A stretch of 64,000 nt of DNA from Mytilus trossulus (lineage: Eukaryota > Mollusca > Bivalvia > Mytilida > Mytilidae), in assembly GCF_036588685.1 (NCBI RefSeq), contig NC_086386.1:1228710-1292709 (forward strand), in the 5' to 3' direction. Below, piece after piece: positions 42,863 to 56,058 of the stretch. The notes under the pieces are model-generated. The model was given only the letters and a program-made list of their open reading frames with translations. It was not told where the DNA came from and made no database searches. Within the stretch, counting starts at the first letter, position 1. Each line of letters begins with the position of its first letter. Made by a program: the position numbers and the translations under genes.

Positions 42863-45800
42863 AAGTAAACATTACTGATCAAAAGTCATTAAAAAATAGT
42901 ATTAATTGCAAACAATTACATTTTAAAAGAAAAAGGTACAAAATCTGCTTATTTTTAAGTAGACAATTCACAGATATGAATATAGGTGAAGGTCAAATAA
43001 AAGTTTCTACCCATATTTACTAGAAATTGTAGAAACCATATTAATTGTGAAGGTAATGTTTAGAATCTAATTTTTAGCATGATCTGAATTTTTTGATGCA
43101 ATTTAGTAAATTTCTGTGGTTTAAAACGGTACTTCATTTTATACATTAGGAATCTGAAGTTGTTAAAACATTGCACATGTTGAATGACTGCCACACAATT
43201 TATTTGTTTTATTTCATCATGTGCTGGAACAAGCACGTTTTTAATAGCTTTAATTTATTTGTGAATTTGTGCAATGGGTATTGTACCATATTTTGTTAGC
43301 AAGTTCTTAATTGTAATTTTAAAATTTGTAAAATGAAAAATGAATGAAACTTAAAATGAATGACAGTCTCTTTAAAAGATAAGCCTTGAGACAAATACTC
43401 AATTTGAGACGATTAAATGTACAAACAAGATGTTTTCATTATATAGGTTGCTGGCATTATTATTATTAAGTGGACAAAGTCGGTGTTTTTGTACAAATTT
43501 TGATAATTTTCTAAGATAATTTTTTAACGTTTTTTGTATTGATAGTCCTGTTATTATATAAGTGTATATTTGATATACACTGGGAAACAAACATGCATGC
43601 CATATAGTCTATTGTTGTCTTTGAAACAAAAAACAAAAAAAGAAAATACAAAAAAAATGCTTTGTGCTATATAATCAGTGTTTAGCCATGTTACATGCCA
43701 GAAATGGTATAATAGCGTTAGATTTTTTAACGTGTTTATAATTGTAATATGATTAAGGCTGATCATGAGACGTGGGAATTTTTCTTGCAGTTACAAATGA
43801 GGTTAAAAAATTGTTACATAAAATGTTTAAAAAATGGATAAGTCTTTAAGGATCACAAGTTTATAGATATTTAAAATTAATGTATCTCATTTAGCAAGAG
43901 AAATTCCTGTTGTCGGTTGTTGCTCATAATGAATTGTGTTCAGGGCGTGAAATATTTTTCTATAAGTTAGCTGTTATTGTTGATAGGGGTTGTGTGTTAC
44001 CATGGTGTCTTCCTACAAATCTATATTCATGTTTCCATGGGGATTTGGAAGAACAGATTTCATAAAGTTGTTAAAAAATATATATCCATAAATAGACTGA
44101 AATTCATTTTTGGAAAATTTTCAAAATTCATTTATATTTTAAACATTTGCCTTATGTTCTGAGAAGAAATATCCAACAAGATAAATTTCATATTTTGGCC
44201 ATGGAAAATGAATACTGGTTGTACATTGAACTGTTTTATCTAAGTTACAGTTCATTGCTGTGAATTCGTTTGTATTAAATGGGTACCAGTTTTACCAGAT
44301 TACAATTCAACAATTAAAGCCAAATTAGAAGCTCCAGCCACAGTTGACAACCATTCTGTGGATTACATCAGTAAAATTAAATTTGATTGGGTAACAACTT
44401 GAATTGAGGGAATGTTATGAATAAGGGAAGAAAGGTTAGATATGCTTTGTAAATACAGCTGGCATGTTTAGGGTAGGTGTTGGATTTTTTTGTTGAAATT
44501 GGTATCCTTTAAAACTTATGTCTTCTCAGTAACGGTTGATGTTTTCCCAAAAACACTACAAAATAATACATATGAGAAAGCCTTAATATTTTACAACGGA
44601 AATTTTTCGTCAAAAAAGTGGAACCACTCTGCTGTTGTTATTCGTTATAATTGTGCTATTTTGACTGTTTTTTGTTATGTAACCAGTGACTTACATGCAC
44701 TTGTTTGCATCATTCGGCTGGTGCTCAAACCATCCTATCATTTTCATTGTAGACTTCAGCAAATTTATCTCTGGAATTGTCTCAAAATAATTTACCAAAG
44801 GGTTTCACAAGTTTGGTTTCTGGATTCTCCCTTTTTGAAAAAAATAGTTATATGTTCAAACTAATGTTTTATAACCAAACAAAAAGAAAAGCATTTTAGC
44901 TTAGAGCTTGTTGATTTCTTCAAAATCAATTTGAAACTGAGAAGCTTAATTTACTGAAATTCTAAACAGAACAGAGACTTCAAAAGCTTAATGGTAATAT
45001 TTTTTATCAAAATACAGAATTCAAATTTACACAAGCCTTGTAAAGTAGATCACTTTGGAGAAAAATAAATTTTGAGAGTTAAGATTAAACTTTCCACCTT
45101 AATAAAAAGTTAAAAGAGGATATACGAGAATCAGTGTCCATATTAAAGCTAGATAAATTGATGTTTTGTTTCCAGAGAAAAATAGTGTATGAACATTCCC
45201 ATTAATAAGCCACCACACCTTTCATTAGGAGATCGACCAATGAAGTGAGGAGTCACTCATAATCAGAGATTTAAATAATTGCCTCAGTTATTTTTTTGTT
45301 GTTATAATTTATTTTGCCAGTTGTTATTACAATTATATTATTCATTGCTTTATTTATCAATGGATGTTTCCATGGATACGGTCGTTAAGATGTTTCCATG
45401 GAGAATGTCAGTAGATGTTTGTTGTTAATATATATATATGAATTCCATGTTTTCTTGTAAGAGTTGTCTCATCTTATGTTTCTGACAAGAACGATCTGCT
45501 ATAAACTTTTTATATAATCTGTACTTCCCAATGTTATACCTGTACATCTTGTTGCATCTTAGCACAGAAGTGCATGAATAAATTAGAAGGGTTATTCTTT
45601 AAGAATAGAAAAAAAATCTGTAATTTGTGTCAAGTCCAACTTAGGAAGTTAACAACTATGTAGACTTTATGGTTGCAGGTCTCCAGAAATGACAATTATG
45701 ATCCTTAACTAGAAACTTCACAAAGGATCAGTTGAGGTGCTCCCTTAGATTTAGCATTAAAACAAAAAATTTATAAAAACAAAAAAGTAATGCTATTCAG

Positions 45801-48800
45801 ATCCTTATTTGAACATTTATGCTATATGCATACCATGGTTACAAGATTATTTAACCACTAGTCCATACACAATAGTCTGTATTGAACTAGTTGAGGTAGT
45901 TATGGAGATGTTTCCATGAAGTTAATTGTAGTTGTGGAGATGTTTCCATGGAGTTAATTGTACAATAGACAAGTGCCATTTTTTAATGTTTGGTTTGTTT
46001 TTTGTTTATTTATTTTGGAGTGTTATGGTGAATGGTTATAAAAGTGTCCACTTTCTTGTCAAATCTTCTTCATTGCTGTTGTTATACATTACTGTAGTAT
46101 AGCCATTTATTCATTGTATATATGTTATCTTAATTGTCCCATTAGTTGTCTCCCCTGTATAAATGTATGATAATTGTCTCCCTTGATAAGAACTCTTCTT
46201 ATTAAAAGAAAATGATACATTTTATTTTGAGAAGAGGGTCATGAAATTAAAATGAGAAATTTAATTACTGGATCGGTAATTGATGCTAAACATCAGTTTT
46301 TAAACAGGAAAATGCCTGTTGCCAAGGTTACAGGATGACTTAATGGGATAAATAGGGTAAAGATTGTCTGTGATTTGTGTGTGAATTTGATGACCAGTAT
46401 ATTTTTTACTTCAGGTTATTTTATTTTTGTTATTTCAAAAAAGTTAAGAAAAATCATTATACGGAAGAAGCAATTATAAAGCAATATTCACTCTGATTTT
46501 TTCCTTGTTAGTCCCATATTTTAACTTTAGGAATAGTATCTTCCGCTACAAATAAGGTACACTATATCTAAAGTGTTTCTCTTGTGTTACATTAAAATCC
46601 ATATCATAATCAAGTGACTGTTAATTGTTAAAATTATTTGATGTATACAGGCTTAGGTTACCATGGTTACTGTTAATAACATGGTTGATTGTGTAAACAT
46701 CTGTCCTAGCATATCGTTTAAGTTTGGTAAAGAAAAAATGGCTGAGTCCTGTTGTGGGTGTTGTTTAAGCTTGTTGAATAAACATTGGTGCAGTTTCTAG
46801 TTACATGTTTTGATATGAAAATGGTTGATAAAACCTACAAAAATTTCGTTAATAAACTGTTGTTAATATTTTTTACCAGTCCGAAGATTGTTTTTGATTG
46901 GTCAGGCTATAGAGTTTGAGTTCATGCTTGATAAGGTACAAATTTAATGTATATCCTATATATTTTTCAAGGGAAATGTGTTTTTTTCTGATATTTTTTT
47001 CAAGTTAGATTGTTGACCATATATATATGTTGCTATTTGATCTGCTAAAATTACCTTTTTTTATTGCTGTTAACATAAGGGGCCTTTCTTTGTTAAATCT
47101 GACATTTTTCCATACTTGCCAAAAAAAAAGACATACAAAAGTATAAAAAAAACGTTTGTAAAGAAATGGAATGTAATGTGCGATTTTTTTGTATGAGAAA
47201 AATGTCGAAAATTTGATATACTTATATATTTAGGTAGAACGTTTTAGTGTCAGTGCTAATTGTTATTACGTTGTGTTGTTTTTTGTTGTTGCCTCATTCC
47301 ATTATCCGTTGCTAGGAAACATTTTATAAAAATTCAGTTCTATACTTTTTCTAGTAAAAAAAATATTGACAAAATTATGTTTTGCAGTAATGATAGTTTG
47401 AATCAGACATATTTCTACATTTTGTTAGAGCATTTTCAAATGTTTTGTGAAGAAAGATTTAAAATTTTGTAATTTTTTGGGAAAATATTGTAATACAAAT
47501 TTTTTTTTAAAGTTCATATTGAAATCTTTTTCAGCTCAAATTGTAATACAACTTTTTTTCTTATCTTTATATTAGAAAAAAAACATGAACTTTTTTAATT
47601 TGACATTTTTAGGTAAACAATATTTCTAGAGAATAAAATAAAAATTAATGAAATTTGAATTTTTAGGTATTTATACAAGATAATGAAGAATAAATTATTT
47701 TTTACAAAATCGACTAAAATTTGATTGCTGTAATTGCTGTCAATTTTTTCTAAAATATTTATCTTGTGGAAAGTTATTGTTTAAAAAAAAATGGCAGTTA
47801 GGTTGCATGGTCCTACCTTGGAACTTAATAAGGTTGTATTATTAGAAGTAAATGTGTTATAAACTGAATGTGATCTTTAAAGATCCTAAAAGGAAACAAT
47901 TAAGATGTTTCATACAAATTATTATTGAAAGGGGTTTTGCTTTGAAATCAAATATTTGGCATATGTATTTTAAACCTTTCAAGAATTTAAAGAACTAAAA
48001 TCCAGGAATAAAAAAAATATAAAATGAATAGAATAAAAGTAATCTGATGAAGAAATTTGGAAATGTACAAATATTTTTAATGATCAGTTTATAACATATT
48101 TTCTTTGTGTTGATTTAAAAAATGGCACAGAAAGATAAAATTGTTGGAATACTTATAAAATACAGGTATAGGGGTTCACCCCTTCAGTTTTTCTATACCT
48201 TTCATCATTTTACAGAAATGAAATGACCTAGTTTTTGAACTTGTTTGGATAATGGTAATTCAGTCAGCCTATATGCATTAAATTTACCAATCAATCAAAG
48301 ATGCCAAAAGTTGCTCCATTTAAAAGACAAGTGAAGGTTAACATGGTTAAACAGAATACCCTTTATAAAAAGTGGTAATTTGTAGGTTTTCTACTAAATA
48401 AAATGTTAAGAATGTTTTTGTAGTGTTTCATCTCTCCTTGTTTCCTTGGTTACTCGATAGTTAGATATATATTACATATATAGATATAACATGTAGATTT
48501 ATTATAATAATTTTTATCAACATAATCATTTGTTGAGAAAATACTCATTTTGTTGAACCATTTAAACTATTGGTTGTAATCTTGTTGTTGCTTTTTACTG
48601 GAAATCAAATATTATTTAAAATTTTGAACGTTTCGTAACTTAAATGAAAGAAAGTGTGAATTAAAGCTTTTACAGTAGAAGAATTTTGAATTGTAGAGTG
48701 ATTTGCTTGTAAAGTTAATTTGTTCAGTGAAAGGCATCAATAACATCTATTTTTCATCATATATAACATTTATATCATAGCTTCATCTAATCATCGTTGT

Positions 48801-51330
48801 TTAATGCAATGTTAAGTTTGGTATCCAGGTTTTTTTGATTATTTTTTTGTTAAGTAGCATTTAGATTTTTGGTGTGTGTTATGTTGTGTTATGAGTATAA
48901 ATTATATACTGAAGGCTTTATTGAATGATTGTATAAACAAATCCCACCATTCTGTCGATCAAAACACTCTTGTATTAAAAAATCGTGACTTCATTCATTA
49001 TGTTTGTGATATGATTGTGTCTCCTCTCCTCCGTCTTATAATACAATAGTTTCTCACAGCAGACTTAAGGTCAAAAGGTCAAAGCCTGAAATGAATGATA
49101 CTTGAACATCACTGAAAATCTGTGCATCAATTTTGTTGTTAAGGATTTAGCCTGGTTACCATGGTAATTTATTTATCACCTACAGAGACTTAGATTTGTT
49201 TGAACATGCATTGTAATATAAGAAATTTGTAATGTGAAAAAAAATTTAGTTTAAAATAACTAATAACAATTTAAAATGTGAATATAGAGTAAAAAGAAAG
49301 TGAACATTTTGAAGTTTAAAATTAGGAAATGATTTAAGCAAGTTCAGACAAGTCTCTCTGTATTTTAACTGGTCACATGATTTTAGTCCTATATTTGGAT
49401 CAAGACCCATAACTCAGGAGCTCAGCTAATGGATCTAATTGATCAGCTCAAACGAGTATATAGACCCTTTATAGTGATGCCCACTTCACCTTGTTAAGTT
49501 TTATTTAAATTATTATTTACATGTTATTTAATTTATTTATTTATTTAGTTTTATATAAACCTTGCCTACTGCAGGTTGACATGGTGTAATCTTTTCCTAT
49601 TTTGATTTTATTCCTTAACAATGAAATTTTTGGTATTAAATAGTTTTTTTTGGTCTTAATAAGATTTAAGATTTTATTCATGCTGTAACGTGTGTTTTGG
49701 TAAATAGCAACAATGATTTTGTTCTTTATGTTTGGCAAAATGCCAGGAGAAATATTGTGTAATTACACATATGTTGCCTAGCAACACAGATCAATGCATT
49801 ATCCAAGCCTAAATGCATGTGGACCTTAAATGGAATTTGAATGCTGTTCAACAGATTTTCAGCTTGTTATCTTTGACTTGTACATATTAGATTCTTTTGG
49901 TCAATTCTGCCAGTTTAACTCAAAGATCAAATATGAACAAATTGAACTCGATATAATTTGATGACAAACTAGTATATTCATAAGTGTCATATGAAACAAA
50001 GTCATTTTCAAGTTATTAAATGTCATAATTTGTAATGCAGAGTACGAGTCTTGTAGACCTGTTTACTTTTTGCAATTTTTTTTATCTGGATAAATGTTAA
50101 CCCTTATGAAAATATTGACATTATAAACGAAATGAGACCAAACAGTATAGAGGCTTCAATGATTGGCCAGTATTTCAACCACATTAAAGGATGTTTTATT
50201 TTGTCTTTAAACCTTTGTTTAGCCGTCCATTATATAGTTTTTGTATGCCCCCTTTTTTGATGCAAGAGTAAAGTTGTGAAATTTTTTTCAAACTATGCAA
50301 CAGTTGTTTTCAGTTACCATAGGAACAGTTGTTGATATCATTACCATAGCAACAGTTGTTATTGTTAATTTTTATCGTCAAATTATCGAACCAAAGTCAT
50401 TATTTCATTACCTACTTATCATAATTCTATCAAAATAGGAGTGTAAAAAAATTAAATTAAGTAACCTAGAAAGTAAAAAAAATAATACAGAAAATTGTAA
50501 CAAAGGTCGTTTAAAATGTTTACTGGACCATCCATGGGTGAAAGATTAAAGATAATCTGACAGTTTTTCTTATTTTGGTCATATGCAATTGTTAACAAAC
50601 TTTTAAAATGAGTACATTATTTTCTTATTCTATAAAAGTTCTTTCACCCATGAGAAATATATTATCTTATAATAACATAGGCATTCTTTTCTCTTCTGAA
50701 AATGTATTTTAAAAGTTTTTTCTTGGGTTATAATGTTGCATTTCAGAACACATTCCAGTTCACATCATATAAATTAAAACGGTGCTCTCATATTGTTGTA
50801 GGGGATTGTTGTTAGAATAAAGTGTTCACCATCTTGTTAATCCTTGTTCAAACATCATTCTCATTTCTGTTAGGAATCAAACGGTAGACAATAGAAATAA
50901 GTATTAAAAAATTAAAACATATTTCATCTAAATAGGGAACTGTTTATCTAATTACAAAGAGTTGTCTCCCATCAAAAAGCCACTTTGTCAGTAAGTGGAG
51001 CATTCATTGTAGTTGGAAGAACAAACCCTCATGTTATTGCAATAGTAGCCTTGAATCTTAATATTAAACGTTTTTGTATGATTTCATTTCTTAATACTGA
51101 ATTTTGTAATGAAAGACATAAGTTCTAGGTTTAAATTAAAGGGAAAAACCAGCTGGAATTTCATCCAATAAGGTCCCAATTATGCATTTTGTGCAGCCCT
51201 GTAATTTACCCAGGATGCAATAGCTTTGTGTATTGTTGAAGATTGATCTCTTTTTATATTACTTTGATGTAACAGAATGTACAATTTTTAATCACAAGTT
51301 TTGTTATGAGTGTAAAACTGAATGGTATTC

Positions 51331-51336
51331 AATAAA
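51331..51336 (+). terminator. Polyadenylation signal, likely distal end of brat
   Basis: AATAAA is followed within 30 bases by a GT-rich tract (attttgtttgcttcaatgtg, tcttgtgtc). It sits at the boundary between the repeat-poor stretch and the next repeat cluster. Confidence 0.45.
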
Positions 51337-51609
51337 GTATTTTGTTTGCTTCAATGTGTCTTGTGTCTTTTTTATACCCATTTATTTACTTCAACCAGTT
51401 TTAAAAGATCATCATCAATCACTGTCAATTCAGAAATTATTGTGACAAATGCGTTAGTTGTAGAGACAATGATTTAAACTCCCATTTTGAAATATTCTAA
51501 ATGAATTAAACAGGTTTTTTCTCAAAATCATAAAAATTAAAATCGCATTTAAGTCTTAAATGACTAAATCACAATAATAAATGCAAGCAATAATTTCTGA
51601 ATTTACAGT

Positions 51610-52640
51610 ATACCATTATAAAAAAAAGATGAGGTGTGATTGCCAATGAGACAAATATGGACCATTGTTTAAACGATGTCTATGTAAGCAATTCAACAAG
51701 GAGAAACCAAATACAGACTTGAACCATGTTTTTACTTCTAAAGAATCCTGTGTCATATACAAAAACCTGTTTGTTCATCAATTTCCAAAAAGAAAGTTGG
51801 TATAAAAAGATGTGGTATGAGTGCCAATGAGACAACTTTTGTTATCTTAGTCACAATTTGTAAAAGTAAATCATTATAGATCAAAGTGCAGTCTTCACAC
51901 AGAGCCTTAAGTGATAAGGGGCACAAAATAACTGATGTAAAACCATTCAAATGGGAAAACCAATGGTAATATCCATATAAAAAGTGAGAAACACTTATGA
52001 ACCAAATCAACGTAGAACACCTATTGAACATCAGGTATAGGAGTGTTTCAGAATTAAATTCAAGCAAAGCAAGGATGCTCTATTTTTTGGACCCTAACTG
52101 CCTACATGTAAGATCTTGTCCAATCATCCAACCAAAGTTTTGTCCTGTAATACTTAACAGAAAGACTTCATATTTGGCAACAGCTCAACTGATGAGGTGA
52201 AATGTGTGAGTGCTTATCAGAACTAGTGAGGATGCTAATCAAGACAAGCATGCAATCTGGCAGAAGGTATTTGAATGTTAATGCTGCTGACTGAAAACTT
52301 GTTTAATTTCAGTAAGTTGGATCCTGCTTGTGTGGGAGCCTCATCTTCCATCTTCATTGATCAAGATTGTCAGTTTTCCTATAGATGATTGCAAGGTGTA
52401 TATCATCATGCTACATGTCTTTTGCAGGGTTCATCTGACCTTGACTTTCAATGTTCATTGTTCAATTCTTAGTTTCTGTAGTTTTGTCCTCTTGTCAAAT
52501 ATAATCAAAAGGTCAACTATACATTTATAGCAGAGAATGATTGTACATGTCAGTCTGGTATGTATCATATATTGATCTCATTTTCATGGTTTATTGGTCA
52601 ATGTAAAGTTCTCCTTTCTGGTTCTTAAATATTAAAAGAA
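51610..52640. repeat. Dispersed mussel repeats
   Basis: 51620-51720 is a short diverged copy and 51795-52030 a longer copy of the gccaatgagacaact family ('gatgtggtatgagtgccaat'). 52030-52420 has no match that I recognise. 52425-52640 ('ggttcatctgaccttgactt', 'cattttcatggtttattggt') is another common bivalve repeat. No coding content. Confidence 0.6.
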
Positions 52641-52707
52641 ATAGGATTTACAAAACTATCCTTCTAGAGTGGCATTGTAGGCATTGTCATTTATGTTTAA
52701 AAAGATA

Positions 52708-52922
52708 CAAATACTGTGGATTCATTGATTTTTCGTGGGTATAAATTTTTGTGGATTGCTGTAATCTTGTATAATCGTGGATATTTGATTTAGTGGTTTT
52801 GTACTCAAAACCTATTAAAAATATGCATTTTGTTGAACAATGGATTTCGTGGTTCACCTTTCCCCACTAAACAAAGGAAAATAGGTATCCAACAAATAAC
52901 AATGAACCCACAAAAAAAGTTT
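52708..52922. mobile_element. MITE related to the 38.7-kb element
   Basis: It starts 'aatactgtggattcattgat' + 'ttttcgtgggta' and ends 'ggtatccaacaaataacaat' + 'gaacccac'. The ends are inverted ('ttcattg.tttttcgtggg' against 'cccac...aatgaa'). The same internal 'ggtatccaa' motif is in the copy at 38719-38936. Confidence 0.75.
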
Positions 52923-53029
52923 TAATCTTGAATCTTGGTAAACAGCTGATGATGGACCCTCAGACTTAACTTAACCCTAACCCTAACCTCATGCAGCTTT
53001 AAACAATAGTGCTGACTGAGGGTAATACA

Positions 53030-54980
53030 AACCAGATGCTCCGCAGGGCGTAGCTTTATACGACCGCAGAGGTTGAACCCTGAACGGTTGGGGCAAGTAT
53101 GGACACAACATTCAAGCTGGATTCCGCTCTAAATTTGGATTGTGATTAAATAGTTGACACAGCATAGGTTTCTGACACAGAATGAATGTATTCAAATGAA
53201 CTTAAAATTTTTGTTTTCTCTTAGAGCAATTCACTATGCTGTTGAATATTAATCCTCTCAAAAAAATGTTTGAAGAAATTTTCTTTTTATTTATGAAATT
53301 TCAAATGAGAAAAATGAACCACCCTTATTCCAAAACTAATTTCAATTAAAATATTCTAATGGAGTTTGCAACAATTACTACTCATTTAAATACATCATAA
53401 AATATTAAGATGTAAAAAAACTGCTTGTTATCACTGAATGGTAAAGATTATTTAAATTTATCAGTTGGCCGTAAAAAGTGAATATACATTGTATATTGTA
53501 TATAACAAAGATTTAAGTTGATTCTGGACAAAGAAAGATAACTCCAATTAAAAAAAAATCTTGCAGATATTTCTTGCTTACTATACTGGACAAAGAAAGA
53601 TAACTCTTAATTAAAAAAAAATTTGCTATTTCACAATATTGTGAAATTAGATATTTCTTGCCATTGCACAATACTGTGCAATTGAAAAGACTTGCTATTC
53701 CACAATACTTAATATAATAATTTTAGATCCTGATTTGGACCAACTTGAAAACTGGGCCCATAATCAAAAATCTAAGTACATGTTTAGATTCAGCATATCA
53801 AAGAGGCCCAAGAATTTAATTTTTGTTAAAATCAAACTTAGTTTAATTTTGGACCCTTTGCACTTTAATTTAGACCAATTTTAAAACTGGACCAAAAATT
53901 AAGAATCTACATACACAGTTAGATTTGGCATATCAAAGAACCCCAATTATTCAATTTTTGATGAAATCAAACAATGTTTAATTTTGGACCTCGATTTGGG
54001 CCAACTTGAAAACTGGGCCAATAATCAAAAATCTAAGTACATTTTTAGATTCAACATATCAAAGAACCCAAAGGTTTCAATTTTTGTTAAAATCAAACTA
54101 AGTTTAATTTTGGACCCTTTGGACCTTAATGTAGACCAATTTGAAAACGGGACCAAAAATTAAGAATCTACATACACAGTTAGATTCGGCATATTAAAGA
54201 ACCCCAATTATTTAATTTTGATGAAATCAAACAAAATTTAATTTTGGACCCTTTGGGCCCCTTTTTCCTTAACTGTTGGGACCAAAACTCCCAAAATCAA
54301 TACCAACCTTCCTTTAATAGTCATAAACCTTGTGTTTAAATTTCATAGATTTCTATTTACTTATACTAACGCTATGGTGCGAAAACCAAGAAAAATGCTT
54401 ATTTTGGTCCCTTTTTGGCCCCTAATTCCTAAACTGTTGGGACCGAAACTCCCAAAATCAATACCAACCTTTCTTTTGTGGTCATAAACATTGTGTTTAA
54501 ATTTCATTGATTTCTATATACTTTAACTAAAGTTATTGTGCAAAAACCAAGAATAATGCTTATTTGGGCCCTTTTTTGGCCCCTAATTCCGTAACTGTTG
54601 AAACCAAAACTCCCAAAATCAATCCCAACCTTTCTTTTGTGGTCATAAACCTTGTGTCAAAATTTCATAGATTTCTATTAACTTAAACTAAAGTTATAGT
54701 GCGAAAACCAAGAAAATGCTTATTTGGGCCCTTTTTGGCCCCTAATTCCTAAAATGTTGGAACCAAAACTCCCAAAATCAATACCAGCCTTCCTTTTATG
54801 GTCATAAACCTTGTGTTAAAATTTCATAGATTTCTATTCACTTTTACTAAAGTTAGAGTGCGAAAACTAAAAGTATTCGGACGACGACGACGACGACGAC
54901 GACGACGCAGACGACGACGCCAACGTGATAGCAATATACGACGAAATTTTTTTCAAAATTTGCGGTCGTATAAAAACCTG
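53030..54980. mobile_element. Long repeat element with 'tttatacgaccgca' inverted ends
   Basis: Left 'gcgtagctttatacgaccgc' and right 'tgcggtcgtataaa' give exact 14-bp inverted repeats at 53055-53068 and 54961-54974. The interior has degenerate repeats ('gaaaactgggcc', 'aaaatcaaac.a.gttta', 'attttggacc') in 53730-54250, a tandem array of about 160 bp units in 54250-54860, and a (gac)n tract at 54880-54915. A shorter relative lies at 56325-57165. No protein is encoded that I can see. Confidence 0.75.
54250..54870. repeat. Four tandem units of about 160 bp inside the element
   Basis: Each unit contains 'ctttttggcccctaattcct', 'aaactcccaaaatcaatacc', 'ggtcataaaccttgtgt' and 'atttcatagatttctat', ending 'gcgaaaaccaagaaa'. 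Two similar units are found in the 56.3-57.2 kb relative, so copy number varies between family members. Confidence 0.85.
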
Positions 54981-56058
54981 TTGACCTCCAACTCGGTCAA
55001 TAATAAAATATGACCCTAGAAAAAAGTGAAAGAGTCTTTTATACTATATAAACAGATTGTGGGTTTTGCTCATGGTTGAAGGCCTTACAGTGAACTTTTT
55101 AGCTGTATTAAAGTTCCACAACATTTGGTCTCTTGATGATAATTGTCTACTCTGCAATAATACCACTTCTTCTTATTTTTATATCACAGAAAAATGACAA
55201 CAGGAAATCCCAGTAATGATAAAATAAAATGATATACCTCTTGTATAAAATATTTTAATGAACAAAAAGTTATGTTATTGCAGTAAAGAAAAAAAGAAAC
55301 ATAAGCTTTCAGAAGATCACATGATGTATATCATTTTTGTCAGAGTCATTATTAATTATTCATTTAACAGAATACATAAAACTTTCATATTTACTTTTTA
55401 ACATTTTTAAGGAAATGTAAATGGCCAGCCTATCTTGCTTAATGAAAAATAACCTGTACTCATCAATGAAAACAAAATTCATATTTTATGTAATGAAAAC
55501 ATATATTTTATACATAGTATTCATGATTATTGTTCAAGGTCACAAAACAGAGTCAAGGTCAAATAAGGGTGGGTGAAAGAACAAAATTAAACTGATTTAA
55601 ATAGTGACACATAAATTTATACTCCCTCAACTAATTCTAGAAGTGATTGAATTAAACTGATTTAAATAGTGACACATAAATTTATACTCCCTCAACTAAT
55701 TCAAGAAGTGATTGAATTTTCTGAACGATTAACTCTCATGTAAGGATAATTTCATTTTTTTCTGTAAAATCAGCATTGGTTACAAGTCCCTCCCCTAACA
55801 AAAATACCTATCTTATGAATACATTCACTAATATACAACAATAAATAATCAACCCCAATCATCACTATCATGTTTAATTCTTAAAATTATAATGTTCAAT
55901 CATACAATCAAAAACTTAGACACATTTGTATTAAATCTAGAGATTAATCAAAAACTTAGACACATTTGTATTAAATCTAGAGATTAAAAAGACTCCTTTT
56001 ACTCGTTGTCATCAATAGTTTCTGCTTCTAACAGTCTTGTTGAACAGGTTTTCTCTTT
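54981..56058. other. 3' flank of IK, with two small tandem duplications
   Basis: A 65-bp unit occurs twice at 55585-55649 and 55650-55714 ('gatttaaatagtgacacata'), and a 40-bp unit twice at 55907-55946 and 55947-55986 ('aaaaacttagacacatttgt'). Both pairs are nearly identical, so recent. The stretch next to the IK stop codon is its probable 3' UTR; ATTAAA signals on the minus strand occur near 55873 and 55254. Nothing coding. Confidence 0.6.

Larger units (their letters stand above)
42072..51360 (+). other. Probable very long 3' UTR of brat
   Basis: About 9.3 kb of AT-rich sequence follows the stop codon with almost none of the dispersed repeats that fill the rest of the window and no recognisable ORF. 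Repeats resume at 51620. A strong polyadenylation site, AATAAA at 51331-51336 followed by 'tattttgtttgcttcaatgt' and 'gtcttgtgtc', closes it. Other AATAAA sites at about 45576, 46759 and 50817 could give shorter forms. CCATGG is strongly over-represented (11 sites), often as gttaccatggttac or gtttccatgg. A let-7 seed match lies at 42855. The absence of insertions suggests constraint, which is the main argument for a transcribed UTR; nothing proves it. Confidence 0.55.

Noticed and set aside
47041-47160. RNA gene (tRNA, snRNA or rRNA) anywhere in the window
   Set aside because: No tRNA A/B boxes with cloverleaf pairing, and no snRNA or rRNA core motifs noticed; this AT-rich stretch was checked as an example and holds nothing.
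54798-55013. Arginine-rich ORF
   Set aside because: Translation of a (gac)n simple repeat at the end of a dispersed element.
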